A stretch of 64,000 bases of DNA from Gemmata sp051859125 (GCF_051859125.1 NZ_JBHYGG010000112.1:62001-126000); one strand, 5' to 3'. Counted from the first letter of the stretch, positions 1 to 8,574 are shown. Notes: generated by a model not told the origin, from the letters alone. Made by a program: numbers and translations.

Positions 1-108
1 CGCGTCGTCGTCGGTCCCGTACCCGACGAACTCCAGCACGCCCTGTTCGCGGTCCTTGGAGTAAGTCCAGTGCCGCGAGTCGAACATTTCCTGGATGGTG
101 ATGGCCAC
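1..108 (-). CDS. Partial phage tail-region protein
   Basis: Only the first 36 codons are present; the gene runs off the left edge. The frame opens at GTG 108 with a GAGG-type ribosome site in the 9-nt gap after the tape measure stop. The start of the product reads MAITIQEMFDSR. Its place directly downstream of the tape measure gene suggests a distal-tail or tail-tip component, but this is inference from position only; no domain is recognisable in so short a piece. Confidence 0.6.
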   Translation of the reverse strand, partial: MAITIQEMFDSRHWTYSKDREQGVLEFVGYGTDDDA

Positions 109-117
109 GGTCTACCC

Positions 118-2307
118 TCACGTTGCGAACAGGCCGTTCGTGTCCCGGATCTCTTCGAGCAGCCCGACCGCCTTGTCGAGCCGGTCCACCTGCTGCTTCC
201 CGTAGTTGTTGCCGGGGGCCATGCCGCCGAACGCCTGCGAGAAGTCCGCCGCCTGGTACGCCCCCTTGACCGCGTCCCCGAGTTGCTCCGATCGCCCGGC
301 GATGCTCGCGGCGACCCGCCCGCCGAGTTCCGGGCTCGCGGCCAGTTTCGCGGCCCCGCCCACGCCGCCGCTCAGGGCGTCGATGGCCGCGGCGTCGATG
401 GACAGTCGCTCCGTGATCTCGCGGATCCGCTCGCGGAGCGGGACCGCCTTGTCCGCCTCGGCCTTGCGGGTCGCGGCCTGCTCCGTCATCGTGCGGTTCT
501 TCGCGGCCTCGAGCTCGCGGACGATCCCGGCGACCGCCTCGTTCTTGTTCTGCTCGATCTGCTCCTTGCGGGCGTTGATGTCCCGCTGCATCTCGTCGGC
601 CTTGCCGGACGTGATGCGGAGCAGGTCCGACGCCTTGAGGGCCGGGACGATCATCGCTTCGATGAACACGAGTAGCTTGGTTTCGAGGAACGCCTGCGTC
701 TTCTGCCACGCCACGAGCACCCACTCCATGAGCGCCCGCCAGGCGTCCCGGAACAGGTTCGTGAAGTGGTGCCAGGGCGCGAGGAGCCCGGACACGAAGT
801 CGTGCCACAGGGCCTCCATCGCCAAGAGCGCGATCTCCCAGGCGCCCCGGAGCGACCCGACCTTGAACGCGGCCAGGATGCCGTCGACCGCGGCCCCGAC
901 CGTCTCCATCATGCGGCTGAACGCCGCACCGATCTCGGCCGCGACCGCCCGCCCCACCTCGGACGTGCGGAGCCACTTCTCGATCAGGACGCCGGCCAGG
1001 ATCGCCACCCACGTGAGCGGGTTGAGCAGGAGGCCGACCGCGGCGACGAGGGCCTTCACGGCGACGGCGGCGAGGAAGAACAACTTCACCACGCCGACGA
1101 TCACCAGCCCGGCCGCGCCCAGCGCGATGAGCCCCACCACAACGGCCCCAATGGTCGCCGCGAGCCCGCGGTTCTCGCCGATCCACTCCGTCGCCCGGTT
1201 GGCCACCCACTGGACGCCCGCGGCGGCCGCGGACAGCGCGGGGGCAAGCACCTCGCCGACCGAGATCGCCGCACTCTCGGCGGCACCGCGCATCCGCCGC
1301 CACGCCCCGCCGATGCCGGCGTCCATCTGGGCCGCGGTCCGCTCGGCCGTCCCGCCCGCGTCGGCGAGCGCCGCCTCGAGGTCCTTCACGTTCACCGTGG
1401 CGCTCCCGAGCCCCGCCGCGGACGTGATCCCGAGCAGCCCGAAGAACTCGTTGAGCTTCTCGATCTTCTGGCCGCCCGACAGCCCGGCCATGCTCGCCTG
1501 GATGTCGCCGATGACGTCGATGACCGGCCGCAGTTCCCCCGCGGCGTCGCGGCCGGTCACCCCGAACAGGCGGTTCAGGTCGGCCTCGTTCGCCCCGAGC
1601 AGCACCTGCATGCGGCGGAGCGCGGTCCCGGCCTCGCTCCCGCGGATGCCGAGGTTGCCGAGCGCGGCGGACAGGGCCAGCGCCTTGTCGAGCGACATGC
1701 CGAACTGGTTCGCGACCGGCGCGACGTACTGGAACGTCTCGGCCAGCCCCGCGAGGTTGATCGCGCTCTTGTTGGCCGCGACCGCGAACTTGTCGGCGAT
1801 CGCCGTCGCGGCCTCGGCGGGCAGCTTGAACGTGTTGAGCGCGTCGGCCATCCCCTGGGCGGCGATGGCCGGGTCGGCGTCGCCGGCGCGGGCCAGGTTG
1901 AGGACGGCCGGGGCCATCGCGATGACCTGGTCCGGGTTGAAGCCCGCTGTGCCGAGCACGTTCATGAGCTTCGCGACCTCGGTGGCCGTGTACCCGCTCG
2001 TGCGACCGAGCGCCATGGCCGACGCCCGGAGCCGGTCGAACTGGTCCGCGGTCGCCTCGGTGCGCGCGCCGACCGCGCGGATGGCGTCGTCGAAGTTCAG
2101 GTACGTGGCGACCACCGGCGTCAGCGCGGCCCCTGCGAGCACCGCCGCGCCGCCGATCTGCCTCAGCCCGTCGTTGATCTGGTTCACGGCGCGGAACGTG
2201 GCGCGGAACCGCCCCTCGAAGCGCTTGAGGGCGGCGAGCGCCGGCGCGTCGTCGGCGGTGAGTTGCACGTACGCCTCACCGGCCTTGATGGCGTTTACGC
2301 TCGCCAC
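118..2307 (-). CDS. Phage tail tape measure protein
   Basis: The 729-aa product should set tail length and act in tail assembly and DNA delivery. Residues about 60-260 match the TP901-type tape measure core: a conserved alpha-helical block with the patterns GYTATEVAKLMN and GIRGSEAGTALRRM. Hydrophobic stretches at roughly 385-440 (AATIGAVVVGLIALGAAG and the following segment) are the membrane-active segments usual in the family. The C-terminal third is Ala, Glu and Lys rich and probably coiled-coil. The start is GTG 2307. The gene follows the chaperone pair, the normal siphovirus order. At 729 aa it predicts a short to medium tail. Confidence 0.93.
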   Translation of the reverse strand: MASVNAIKAGEAYVQLTADDAPALAALKRFEGRFRATFRAVNQINDGLRQIGGAAVLAGAALTPVVATYLNFDDAIRAVGARTEATADQFDRLRASAMALGRTSGYTATEVAKLMNVLGTAGFNPDQVIAMAPAVLNLARAGDADPAIAAQGMADALNTFKLPAEAATAIADKFAVAANKSAINLAGLAETFQYVAPVANQFGMSLDKALALSAALGNLGIRGSEAGTALRRMQVLLGANEADLNRLFGVTGRDAAGELRPVIDVIGDIQASMAGLSGGQKIEKLNEFFGLLGITSAAGLGSATVNVKDLEAALADAGGTAERTAAQMDAGIGGAWRRMRGAAESAAISVGEVLAPALSAAAAGVQWVANRATEWIGENRGLAATIGAVVVGLIALGAAGLVIVGVVKLFFLAAVAVKALVAAVGLLLNPLTWVAILAGVLIEKWLRTSEVGRAVAAEIGAAFSRMMETVGAAVDGILAAFKVGSLRGAWEIALLAMEALWHDFVSGLLAPWHHFTNLFRDAWRALMEWVLVAWQKTQAFLETKLLVFIEAMIVPALKASDLLRITSGKADEMQRDINARKEQIEQNKNEAVAGIVRELEAAKNRTMTEQAATRKAEADKAVPLRERIREITERLSIDAAAIDALSGGVGGAAKLAASPELGGRVAASIAGRSEQLGDAVKGAYQAADFSQAFGGMAPGNNYGKQQVDRLDKAVGLLEEIRDTNGLFAT

Positions 2308-2331
2308 GGTCCGTGCCCCCTGGGTGCTGTG

Positions 2332-2697
2332 CTACCCCGACCCGCCGGCCGCCTCCGGCCCGTGCGTCTCGACGCGGACCGTCCCGTCCGGGAACCGCGT
2401 CGCCACCACCCGGCCGCCGTCGGGCAGCCGCTTCTCGGTCACCTCGACCGCGGCCCCGGCCACCTGGCCCTTCTGGATCGCGATCTGCCGCAGCGCCGCG
2501 CCGATCGCCGCGAACCCCTCCTTCGACTCCTCCCGGCGCTGCTCCTCGGTCTTCGGGTAGTTCGCGTTGCGGTACGGGTTGGCGCTGTACGGCCGCAGCT
2601 TCCCCGCGAACGACGCCCCCAGGTGGCAGACGGTGGCGATGGCGACGTCGTGGTCGCTCTCCCGCCGGGCGTTGGCCATCCGGAGCAGCTTCCGCAT
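2332..2697 (-). CDS. Tail assembly chaperone, T-like domain (probable -1 frameshift extension)
   Basis: This frame encodes the domain downstream of the gpG-like protein at 2700..3161. It is open far into that gene in the -1 frame, and protein-like sequence (CYDLAGVVGVDPHGLT) is already present before the first ATG at 2697. That pattern fits a gpG-gpT fusion made by a -1 ribosomal frameshift, as in lambda and many siphophages. ATG 2697 could also support independent translation (121 aa). I could not find a canonical X XXY YYZ heptamer. The stop (2332) lies 25 nt before the tape measure start. Function, by family: binds the tape measure and recruits tail tube subunits. Confidence 0.65.
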   Translation of the reverse strand: MRKLLRMANARRESDHDVAIATVCHLGASFAGKLRPYSANPYRNANYPKTEEQRREESKEGFAAIGAALRQIAIQKGQVAGAAVEVTEKRLPDGGRVVATRFPDGTVRVETHGPEAAGGSG

Positions 2698-2699
2698 GG

Positions 2700-3161
2700 T
2701 CAGCCCGTGGGGGTCGACCCCGACGACGCCGGCGAGGTCGTAGCAGGTGTCGAGGAGATGCTGCGTTCCATCTCCCGGCCCACCGCCGCCTCGATCTCCG
2801 CGTCCATCTTCCGCAGCAGTTCGGGCAGCCGCCCCTGGATCGCCCTGCCCGCCGACGACCGGGGGAAGAAAAGCAGGATCGCTTCGAGCAGCGCGTTGGT
2901 CGCCGCGTCGAGCGTCTCCCGGTCCAGCCGGCGGCCGAACGCGCGGGGGTCGATCCCCCGGGCCTGCGCCTGGTCCTCGCACAGCACCCACAGCACCTGC
3001 GCGATCTTCCGCGGGGTCTGGAACAGCGCCGCGGCGGCCCCGTCCGGGCGGGCCACGAGGCTCTCGATGTCGAAGTCGGCGTCCTCCTTGACCCGCTCGA
3101 GGTCGCCGACGGTGAACCGGATCTCCCACTCCTGGCCCGCGCTGTCTTTGAACTTCGCCAC
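2700..3161 (-). CDS. Tail assembly chaperone, G-like protein
   Basis: The 153-aa product starts at GTG 3161 behind a GAGGAGAG ribosome site. Position between the tail tube candidate and the tape measure, plus the overlapping -1 frame, identify it as the gpG-type tail chaperone. The N-terminal part resembles other phage tail chaperones (KDSAGQEWEIRFTVGDLERV). The last 20 or so residues are low-complexity Ser/Thr/Pro, typical of sequence read past a frameshift site, so ribosomes probably shift before about 2760. It would hold the tape measure in an assembly-competent state together with the longer product. Confidence 0.75.
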   Translation of the reverse strand: MAKFKDSAGQEWEIRFTVGDLERVKEDADFDIESLVARPDGAAAALFQTPRKIAQVLWVLCEDQAQARGIDPRAFGRRLDRETLDAATNALLEAILLFFPRSSAGRAIQGRLPELLRKMDAEIEAAVGREMERSISSTPATTSPASSGSTPTG

Positions 3162-3201
3162 CGGGTCTCTCCTCGTGGTTCGTGTGGGCCAGGGCCGGGG
3201 G

Positions 3202-3648
3202 TCACGGCTTCGCGTACTCGGCCGCGACCCACCCCGTGTTCTTGTCGAACGCCGGCTTCATGTACGGGTGCCGCCGGTACCGCCGCGCCTTCCCCCGCCG
3301 CGTGATCGTCCCGCCCTGTTCGAGCACGAGCGGGACGTGCCGGTCCTGCGTGCGCTGCAACCGGACCGGGCCGGTGACGACGCTCTTCGTGTCCGCGTCG
3401 TACCCGAAGAACAGCATCCGCTTGAGCAGCTTCTTCCCGCGCGCCCGCGGCGGCGCGCCGGGCTTCGCGTAGGTCTCGACCCGCACGTCGCCGCGCTTGG
3501 GGTCGTCCTTCATGCTCGTCTGGGCCGAGCGGCGGGTGTACGCCCCGAACTTCGACAGCACCCGCCGCGTCTTCCGGTCCAGCCGGCGGACCGCGGGGCT
3601 CGCGTCGAAGAACATCGACCGCATCTTGGCGTAGTTCGCGTGCGGCAC
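3202..3648 (-). CDS. Phage head-tail/neck protein, HK97 gp10-like candidate
   Basis: A basic 148-aa protein starting at GTG 3648, only 3 nt after the stop of the gene at 3652. The sequence is Arg/Lys rich with a C-terminal segment RRHPYMKPAFDKNTGWV, which resembles the tail-completion gp10-like family where a conserved PYM(R/K)PA(F/W) motif occurs near the end. It lies among the connector and tail tube genes. Role by position: completion of the neck or tail tube. The family assignment is moderate, the structural role more certain. Confidence 0.65.
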   Translation of the reverse strand: MPHANYAKMRSMFFDASPAVRRLDRKTRRVLSKFGAYTRRSAQTSMKDDPKRGDVRVETYAKPGAPPRARGKKLLKRMLFFGYDADTKSVVTGPVRLQRTQDRHVPLVLEQGGTITRRGKARRYRRHPYMKPAFDKNTGWVAAEYAKP

Positions 3649-3651
3649 GGG

Positions 3652-4170
3652 TCACCCGAAGGCGTAGTAGGTGAGCGCCCCGAGCGACCCGGTCACCTGC
3701 GCCATCGCCGGGATCGTCGGCGTGCCGCTGTAGTCCGCGGGCACCTCCATCGACGGCTCGATGCTGAACTCCTTGAAGATCACGGCCTGGAGGCCCTGGT
3801 CCTCGCCGAAGTCGAACACCTTGCCGAAGAACCGGTAGCCGTTCGAGCCGATGGTGAGGAGCGGCCCGTCGAGGACGAGGATGTCGAGGACCGCGTTGGT
3901 CCGGTGGGCCAGTTGGAGCAACTGGTACGCGCGGTCGGTGACGAGCTTGCGGACCTTGCCCTCGAGGTTGAGGGCCAGGTTGGTCGGCTCGTTGGTCTGG
4001 AGCCGGCCCCGGCGGACCGAGGACTCGCCCTTGTTCCAGATCGAGTTGACCTTGTTGTCGCTGATCAGGTCGGCGAGTGCCCAAACCGGCGTGGCGGTCG
4101 TGCCGCCCCCGCCGAGGCCGAGGACCGTCGTGTCGTTGAGGAGCAGTTCGGACGTGATCCCGAGTCCCAT
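3652..4170 (-). CDS. Probable major tail tube protein
   Basis: A 172-aa product from ATG 4170. It is beta-rich with regular hydrophobic spacing and no signal peptide or membrane span. In siphovirus order (connectors, terminator, tail tube, chaperones, tape measure) the protein immediately upstream of the chaperone block is normally the tube subunit, and length and composition suit it. Sequence alone does not show a family motif I can name. An alternative is a tail terminator, with the neighbouring 4208..4669 protein as tube. Confidence 0.55.
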   Translation of the reverse strand: MGLGITSELLLNDTTVLGLGGGGTTATPVWALADLISDNKVNSIWNKGESSVRRGRLQTNEPTNLALNLEGKVRKLVTDRAYQLLQLAHRTNAVLDILVLDGPLLTIGSNGYRFFGKVFDFGEDQGLQAVIFKEFSIEPSMEVPADYSGTPTIPAMAQVTGSLGALTYYAFG

Positions 4171-4207
4171 GTGATGTCCCCCGTGTGGTGTGCAGTGCGG
4201 GCCGGGC

Positions 4208-4669
4208 TCACCGCCGCAGCTTGCGGAACGTCGTCTCGATCTCGGACCAGAACATCTTCTTCTCGCGGAGCGACTTCAGGTCGTACACGGTCGTCACGTC
4301 GATGTCCTGGAGCCAGAACTCGCTGAGCGGGAGCGGCTGGGTGATCTGGCTGAGCGGTTGGTAGATCAGTTGGTCCACCACGCCCACCCGCTCGTCGAGC
4401 CACGCCTTCGGCACCTTCCCGCCCGGCACCGCGTACCGCTCGGCCACGACGATCACCACCTCCGCGTCGAAGTTGTCCTCGGCCCGGGTCGCCGGCCCCT
4501 CGCGGACGTAGTCCACGGGGAACACGTTGACGTGCAGCCCGGTCATGCTCGCGGTGTCGAACGACACCTCGTACTCGCGGGTGACCGTCGCGGCCCGCCC
4601 CGCCGCGGCGAACCCGCCGGCGAGGGTCTCCACCACCCAGTCGGCGAAGGCCAGGACGTCAACCGGCAT
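4208..4669 (-). CDS. Probable tail terminator / minor neck protein
   Basis: A 153-aa acidic product beginning at ATG 4669, overlapping the upstream stop by 11 nt, so translation is probably coupled. The layout DVLAFADWVVETL followed by a long beta-strand region with paired VNVFPV and VVIVVAER strands is like tail terminator proteins of the lambda gpU class, which also sit between head-closure and tube genes. No catalytic motif is visible. Assignment rests on gene order and general fold pattern. Confidence 0.5.
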   Translation of the reverse strand: MPVDVLAFADWVVETLAGGFAAAGRAATVTREYEVSFDTASMTGLHVNVFPVDYVREGPATRAEDNFDAEVVIVVAERYAVPGGKVPKAWLDERVGVVDQLIYQPLSQITQPLPLSEFWLQDIDVTTVYDLKSLREKKMFWSEIETTFRKLRR

Positions 4670-5066
4670 GGGTCACCCGCTTCGTGTGGACCCGGAGCGT
4701 CGTCCGCTGCGGGTCCGAGTACCGGAACTCGGGCTCGTCGTTGAACGGGAGCACTTCGAACCGCTGCGTCCCGCCCGGGGCCGGGAGTACCTCGACGAAG
4801 TAGTCCCCGCGGGCCGGCTCGAACGGGACGCCGGCGAGGGCCAGGTCCGCGGCCGGGATCAGGTAGTCGCGGTCGGACCAGATGACCCGGGACTGCTGGG
4901 TCGCGTCCGAGACGCGGTACATCGTCCGGCCGACCCACGCCTTGCCCGTCAGGTCGACCGTCTCCCCGGCGGCGCTCGCCCGGACGTAGGTGAGCGCGCC
5001 GGCCGTCTTGCCCGCGGCCCGGAGCCGCGCGACGAGTGCCGCCTGCCCGCGGCTCAGTTGGCTCAT
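4659..5066 (-). CDS. Head-closure / connector protein candidate
   Basis: A 135-aa product from ATG 5066, whose ATG shares bases with the preceding stop (ATGA). A helical start (SRGQAALVARLRAAGKT) is followed by beta-rich sequence. That is the size and layout of head-closure or stopper proteins in siphophages, and the position between decoration and tail genes agrees. No definite family motif was seen. Strong translational coupling to both neighbours supports it as a real virion gene. Confidence 0.55.
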   Translation of the reverse strand: MSQLSRGQAALVARLRAAGKTAGALTYVRASAAGETVDLTGKAWVGRTMYRVSDATQQSRVIWSDRDYLIPAADLALAGVPFEPARGDYFVEVLPAPGGTQRFEVLPFNDEPEFRYSDPQRTTLRVHTKRVTHAG

Positions 5067-5680
5067 GGGTGCGTCCCGAAGACGGCGCACGCCTTCATGA
5101 CGGCGGCCGAGGTCGACCCGTGGGAGAACTTCACGGCACTGGTGACGACGCCGGCCAGGGGGTTGTCGCCGGCCGCGCCCGTGGCCCACACCTTGCCCCG
5201 CCCGGCCGTGGTGATGCGGAACGTCGCCGGGGTCACCTCGGCGTCGGCGTCGTCGAGGAACACGACGTAGGCGTCCGCGACTTCGGAAGACACGCCGAAC
5301 CCGCGGACCGTGTCGCCGTCCACGACGAACTCGACCGAGACCGGCTTCATCGCCGTGACCACGGTGGACACGACGGGCAGGTCGTCGCCGCTGCCGCCGT
5401 CCACGGTGACCGCGTTCGTGGCGACGGTCGCGGTCATGCCGCGGCGCGACCCGCCGGACCAGAACACGTCGATCACGTCCGTGGAGATGAACCCGTGCCC
5501 GCCGGCCATCGTCAGGACGCCGGTGTTCGCGTCGGTGCGGGCCGTGAGGGTGCCGGACTTCGCGGCCGGGACGCTCGGCGTGGTCCGCTCGATGGACGCG
5601 CCGGTGACCGAGATGAGTTCGGTGAACTGGTCGTTGTTGCCGGTCACCGCGGTGCTGTTGAGCGTCATCGTCTCGGGCAT
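5063..5680 (-). CDS. Uncharacterised virion protein, beta-rich
   Basis: A 205-aa product from ATG 5680. It is almost entirely Val/Thr/Gly/Ala/Asp rich with alternating hydrophobic residues, indicating a beta-sandwich fold, and lacks Cys-rich or catalytic motifs. It ends in an ATGA overlap with 4659..5066. It could be a neck whisker, decoration or adaptor protein. No family is recognised; location in the head-tail junction block is the main evidence. Confidence 0.6.
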   Translation of the reverse strand: MPETMTLNSTAVTGNNDQFTELISVTGASIERTTPSVPAAKSGTLTARTDANTGVLTMAGGHGFISTDVIDVFWSGGSRRGMTATVATNAVTVDGGSGDDLPVVSTVVTAMKPVSVEFVVDGDTVRGFGVSSEVADAYVVFLDDADAEVTPATFRITTAGRGKVWATGAAGDNPLAGVVTSAVKFSHGSTSAAVMKACAVFGTHP

Positions 5681-5758
5681 GGTCGGTCCCCCTTGAGGGT
5701 CGGCGGTGAATGGTCGGTCCGGGTGCGCCGGAGGTTCGGAGCGGCTGAGTCGCTCCCG

Positions 5759-5953
5759 TCAGTCGTTGAGTTTGGCCAACTCCCCGCTCACCCACTGGTG
5801 CCGCCCGGTGACCGCGGCGAGGTCGCGGTGCAGCGCCTCGATCTGGAGCGCGAGCCGCTGGGCGGTCTGCTCCAGGCTCGCGGCCTCCTGCTGGTACGCC
5901 TGGCGGCGGAGGTCGGCGGTCGGGGCGAGGGGGTCGACGTTCGCTTCGGTCAC
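5759..5953 (-). CDS. Small coiled-coil phage protein
   Basis: A 64-aa product from GTG 5953. Residues 13-60 form a Leu/Ala/Gln heptad pattern (QEAASLEQTAQRLALQIEAL), so most of the protein is probably one coiled coil. It is isolated by gaps on both sides, with the divergent plus-strand acyltransferase starting 17 bp away. The role is unknown. Its small size and coiled coil resemble accessory structural or scaffolding peptides. Confidence 0.6.
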   Translation of the reverse strand: MTEANVDPLAPTADLRRQAYQQEAASLEQTAQRLALQIEALHRDLAAVTGRHQWVSGELAKLND

Positions 5954-5969
5954 GGGTATCGTCTCCTGA

Positions 5970-6746
5970 ATGAGTGAATCACCAAGTCGTCAGCCGGATC
6001 GTCTGCCCGCGGTGGACGCCCTCCGCGGCGTCGCGTGCTTGTGGGTCGTGCTCGTCCACACGCAACACACGTTCGGCCTCGCCACCGTTCCCGAGGCGAT
6101 TGGCCCGCGGGTCTGGGCGAGCTTCGCGCTCACCGGTTACCTCGGCGTGAACCTGTTCCTGGTCCTGTCCGGGTTCTGCCTCGCGTACCCGGTCACGAAA
6201 CGCGAGTGGCGTCTGGGCCTCCGCGAGTTCGCCGTGCGGCGGTGGTGGCGGATCTACCCGCCCTACGTTGCGGCCCTCGCGGTCTGCTACCTCGTCGCGC
6301 TCCGGTTCGGTCCCGACCGGGCGTTCCTCTCGCCGCTCCGCGGGTGGGGCGATCTGCTCGCGCACCTCACCATGACGCACAACCTGGTCCCCGAGTACGC
6401 GACGACCGGGGGCGTGGTGTTCTGGACGCTCGCCCTGGAGTGCCAGCTCTACGCCGCGTTCGCCCTTGCCATCGTGCCCGCGGTCCGCGTCGCCGGGGTG
6501 TGGTGGGTCGCGGCGGCCGCTCTCGGCTGCTCCCTCCTGTGGACCGCGTGGTGCGTCGGGTCGGACCAGCCGTTCGACCAGGGGTACGGGTTCACGCTGT
6601 GGGTGATCGTCGCCCCGGTCGCGCTCGCCCGCCTTCCCCCCGGCACGCCGCCGGCCCTGGTCGCCGTCCCGATCTCCGTGGCAGCGGCCTGGGTGTTCTT
6701 CCAGGTCGCTGAGCGGCCGCTGCTCCGGCCGCGTCACGCACCGTAG
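5970..6746 (+). CDS. Acyltransferase-3 family membrane protein (prophage cargo)
   Basis: The 258-aa integral membrane protein resembles OafA-type O-acyltransferases that acetylate cell-surface sugars. Visible signatures are the N-terminal DALRGVACLWVVLVH with the conserved His, GYLGVNLFLVLSGF in the second span, RRWWRIYPPY, and LALECQLYA. The end, FFQVAERPLLR, matches the usual family terminus, so the gene looks complete but about 100 aa shorter than the common 350-380 aa, missing several central spans. It is the only plus-strand gene inside the minus-strand virion operon. That placement is typical of a moron, a gene expressed from the lysogen, and suggests alteration of the host envelope, perhaps against superinfection. 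Substrate unknown. Confidence 0.85.
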   Translation: MSESPSRQPDRLPAVDALRGVACLWVVLVHTQHTFGLATVPEAIGPRVWASFALTGYLGVNLFLVLSGFCLAYPVTKREWRLGLREFAVRRWWRIYPPYVAALAVCYLVALRFGPDRAFLSPLRGWGDLLAHLTMTHNLVPEYATTGGVVFWTLALECQLYAAFALAIVPAVRVAGVWWVAAAALGCSLLWTAWCVGSDQPFDQGYGFTLWVIVAPVALARLPPGTPPALVAVPISVAAAWVFFQVAERPLLRPRHAP

Positions 6747-8416
6747 TAGGCGGCGGTGAGACTCAGTGCCCCGCCGGTCTTGTTCTCCAACCTGATCTGG
6801 CCGGAGTTGGCGTACACGTTGACCTTTGATGCCGTGCCCTGGGTGGTGCTAAACTCGGCGTCGGCCGAGACGAGCGTCAGGGTGGCGTTCTCCAGCCGGT
6901 ACACCGCGCACTTGCTGTTGGTGGCGTCCTTCACGACCACGAGGCCGCACTGCGTGGCCCCGGTGGTGATGTTGGTGTCGAGGGTGCCGTCGTTGGCGGT
7001 GGACGTGACCGGGCGGCCGTTGAGCTTGACGAGGCCGGTCGTGGGCGCGTTGGCCACCGTCGCGGCGGCCGTGAAGTCGTACTCCTCAATGGCGTAGGTG
7101 TCGTCGCGGACCCGCCGCCGGACCTTCGCGGTCCCGCCCGAGTTCGTCTGCACCTCGCGGTAGTCGCCGTACAGCCCGGCGTCCTCGAAGTTCGAGAACT
7201 CGCAGTACATGGACCCGTTGGGGCCGCCGAACGGGTAGGCGCTGTCCCACGCGACGCCCAGCGCCCCGCGCTCGCTGCCGTTCCAACTCAGGTACCGGAG
7301 CGCGGAGAACGCCTGCTTGGACCACACGGCCCCGACGTTGTCCCCCCCGTCCCGCGCGAGCAGGTGCTCGCTGCCGGCCCCGAGGCACGCCAGCGACCCG
7401 TTCACCGTCACCGCCGCCGTCCCGGTCCAGGAGGCGGCGGCTTCCGCGTAACTGGACCCCACGCTCAGGGGCACGAGCCCGCCAAACACAATGTTCTGGC
7501 CGGTCTGAAAGACGGCCCCGATGTCCACGGCGCGGTCGGCGGTGAAGACCGGGAGGTGGCCCGCGCGGGTCGAGTTGGCAATTGTGAGTCCGTACCGGGC
7601 GGCCACGTAGGACCGGAGCCCGATCTGGTCCGGGACGCTGGGCACGCTCCCCAGGAAGGCCGCGAGGTACAGGCTCCCGCCGAACGGCTCGGTGCCGCCG
7701 TTGTTGGTCCCGAGCCGCAGCACGGCCGAAGAGTAGGCAACGAAAGAGGCGGCCGCGTACTTCACCACCGTGCCGTTCACGCGGAGCGTCAGGCTGGACC
7801 CGTCGTAGGCCGCCTCCAGCAGGTACGCGGTCCCGCCCGCGAGCGCGGTCGTGGTGTTGACGTCGGCGTTCTCGCCCAGGAACACGAGGTTGCCGGCGGG
7901 GGTCCGGGCAAGGGACCGCCGCTTGCCCGTGACCCCGGCGTCGCCCCAGGAGAGGACGTTCTCGTAGGTCGAGGCCGCCCCCGTGAACTTGCACACCGCC
8001 GCGACGTACCACGAGCCGGTCAGGCCCGCCCCGCCCGTGGTCGTGTTGAGGCTGTCGTTCGACTTGTCGAACAGGACGCCGTTGTGACCGTTGAGCCCGT
8101 TGGCCCCCGTCTTGAGCAGCGGCCGGTTCGCCCCGGTGGCCTGGGTGAACGCGGAGGTGGACCCGTAACTCAGGGCGAGCGACGACACGGCGTCGCCGTC
8201 GCTGCCGGACACGGAGTCCGCGTCTATGAACGCGAGCCACGCCGTGGACGACGGGGCGTAGCTCGCCGGGACCGTGCCGCCGGTGACGACCGAAAGCCCC
8301 GCCAGCAGGTTGGCCGCGGTGATCTCGTTGCGAGCCGACGCCTCGCTGCACGGGAACAGGGTGTTCGACGTGACGGTGAGGTTGGTCAGCGCGGTGACGG
8401 TGTTATTGAAGCTCAC
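6734..8416 (-). CDS. LamG-like virion protein, putative head fibre or decoration
   Basis: A 560-aa product from GTG 8416 with a good GAGGGG ribosome site. Residues about 40-290 have the concanavalin/LamG jelly-roll look: repeated Gly/Asn/Ser-rich strands including GSWYVAAVCKFTG, LTLRVNGTV and the ending VPDQIGLRSYVAARYGL seen in phage LamG proteins. The remaining 270 residues are a second beta-rich module. Such domains bind carbohydrate or sit on capsids and fibres. It lies within the head genes, not the tail-tip region, so a surface fibre on the capsid is a reasonable inference. The 3' end overlaps the opposite acyltransferase gene by 13 bp. Confidence 0.7.
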   Translation of the reverse strand: MSFNNTVTALTNLTVTSNTLFPCSEASARNEITAANLLAGLSVVTGGTVPASYAPSSTAWLAFIDADSVSGSDGDAVSSLALSYGSTSAFTQATGANRPLLKTGANGLNGHNGVLFDKSNDSLNTTTGGAGLTGSWYVAAVCKFTGAASTYENVLSWGDAGVTGKRRSLARTPAGNLVFLGENADVNTTTALAGGTAYLLEAAYDGSSLTLRVNGTVVKYAAASFVAYSSAVLRLGTNNGGTEPFGGSLYLAAFLGSVPSVPDQIGLRSYVAARYGLTIANSTRAGHLPVFTADRAVDIGAVFQTGQNIVFGGLVPLSVGSSYAEAAASWTGTAAVTVNGSLACLGAGSEHLLARDGGDNVGAVWSKQAFSALRYLSWNGSERGALGVAWDSAYPFGGPNGSMYCEFSNFEDAGLYGDYREVQTNSGGTAKVRRRVRDDTYAIEEYDFTAAATVANAPTTGLVKLNGRPVTSTANDGTLDTNITTGATQCGLVVVKDATNSKCAVYRLENATLTLVSADAEFSTTQGTASKVNVYANSGQIRLENKTGGALSLTAAYYGA

Positions 8417-8427
8417 GAGTCAACCCC

Positions 8428-8574
8428 TCACGATGGCCACCGCATAGGCGATCCGTCGGGCCAGTACATCACCGATCCGTCCGGCCACCGCATCGCGTCC
8501 GCCGGAACGCCACCGCTCGGCGGAACGCGAATGCCAAGCCCAATCCCGACCCCAATCCCCATGACGAGCCTCAC
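8428..8574 (-). CDS. Small Gly-rich phage protein
   Basis: A 48-aa open frame from GTG 8574, overlapping the preceding stop in a GTGA arrangement; an internal ATG at 8562 gives 44 aa. The product begins MRLVMGIGVGIGLGIRVPP and then contains repeated Trp-Pro-Asp-Gly and Met-Arg-Trp-Pro motifs. It ends just upstream of the ribosome site of the LamG protein. Function unknown. The coupled start and non-random repeated WPDGS motif argue for a real gene. Confidence 0.55.
   Translation of the reverse strand: MRLVMGIGVGIGLGIRVPPSGGVPADAMRWPDGSVMYWPDGSPMRWPS

Noticed and set aside
70..4326. Long plus-strand open frames opposite the tail and connector genes
   Set aside because: Their translations are Arg/Pro/Ala/Gly-rich with no recognisable fold; they mirror real minus-strand genes in GC-rich sequence.
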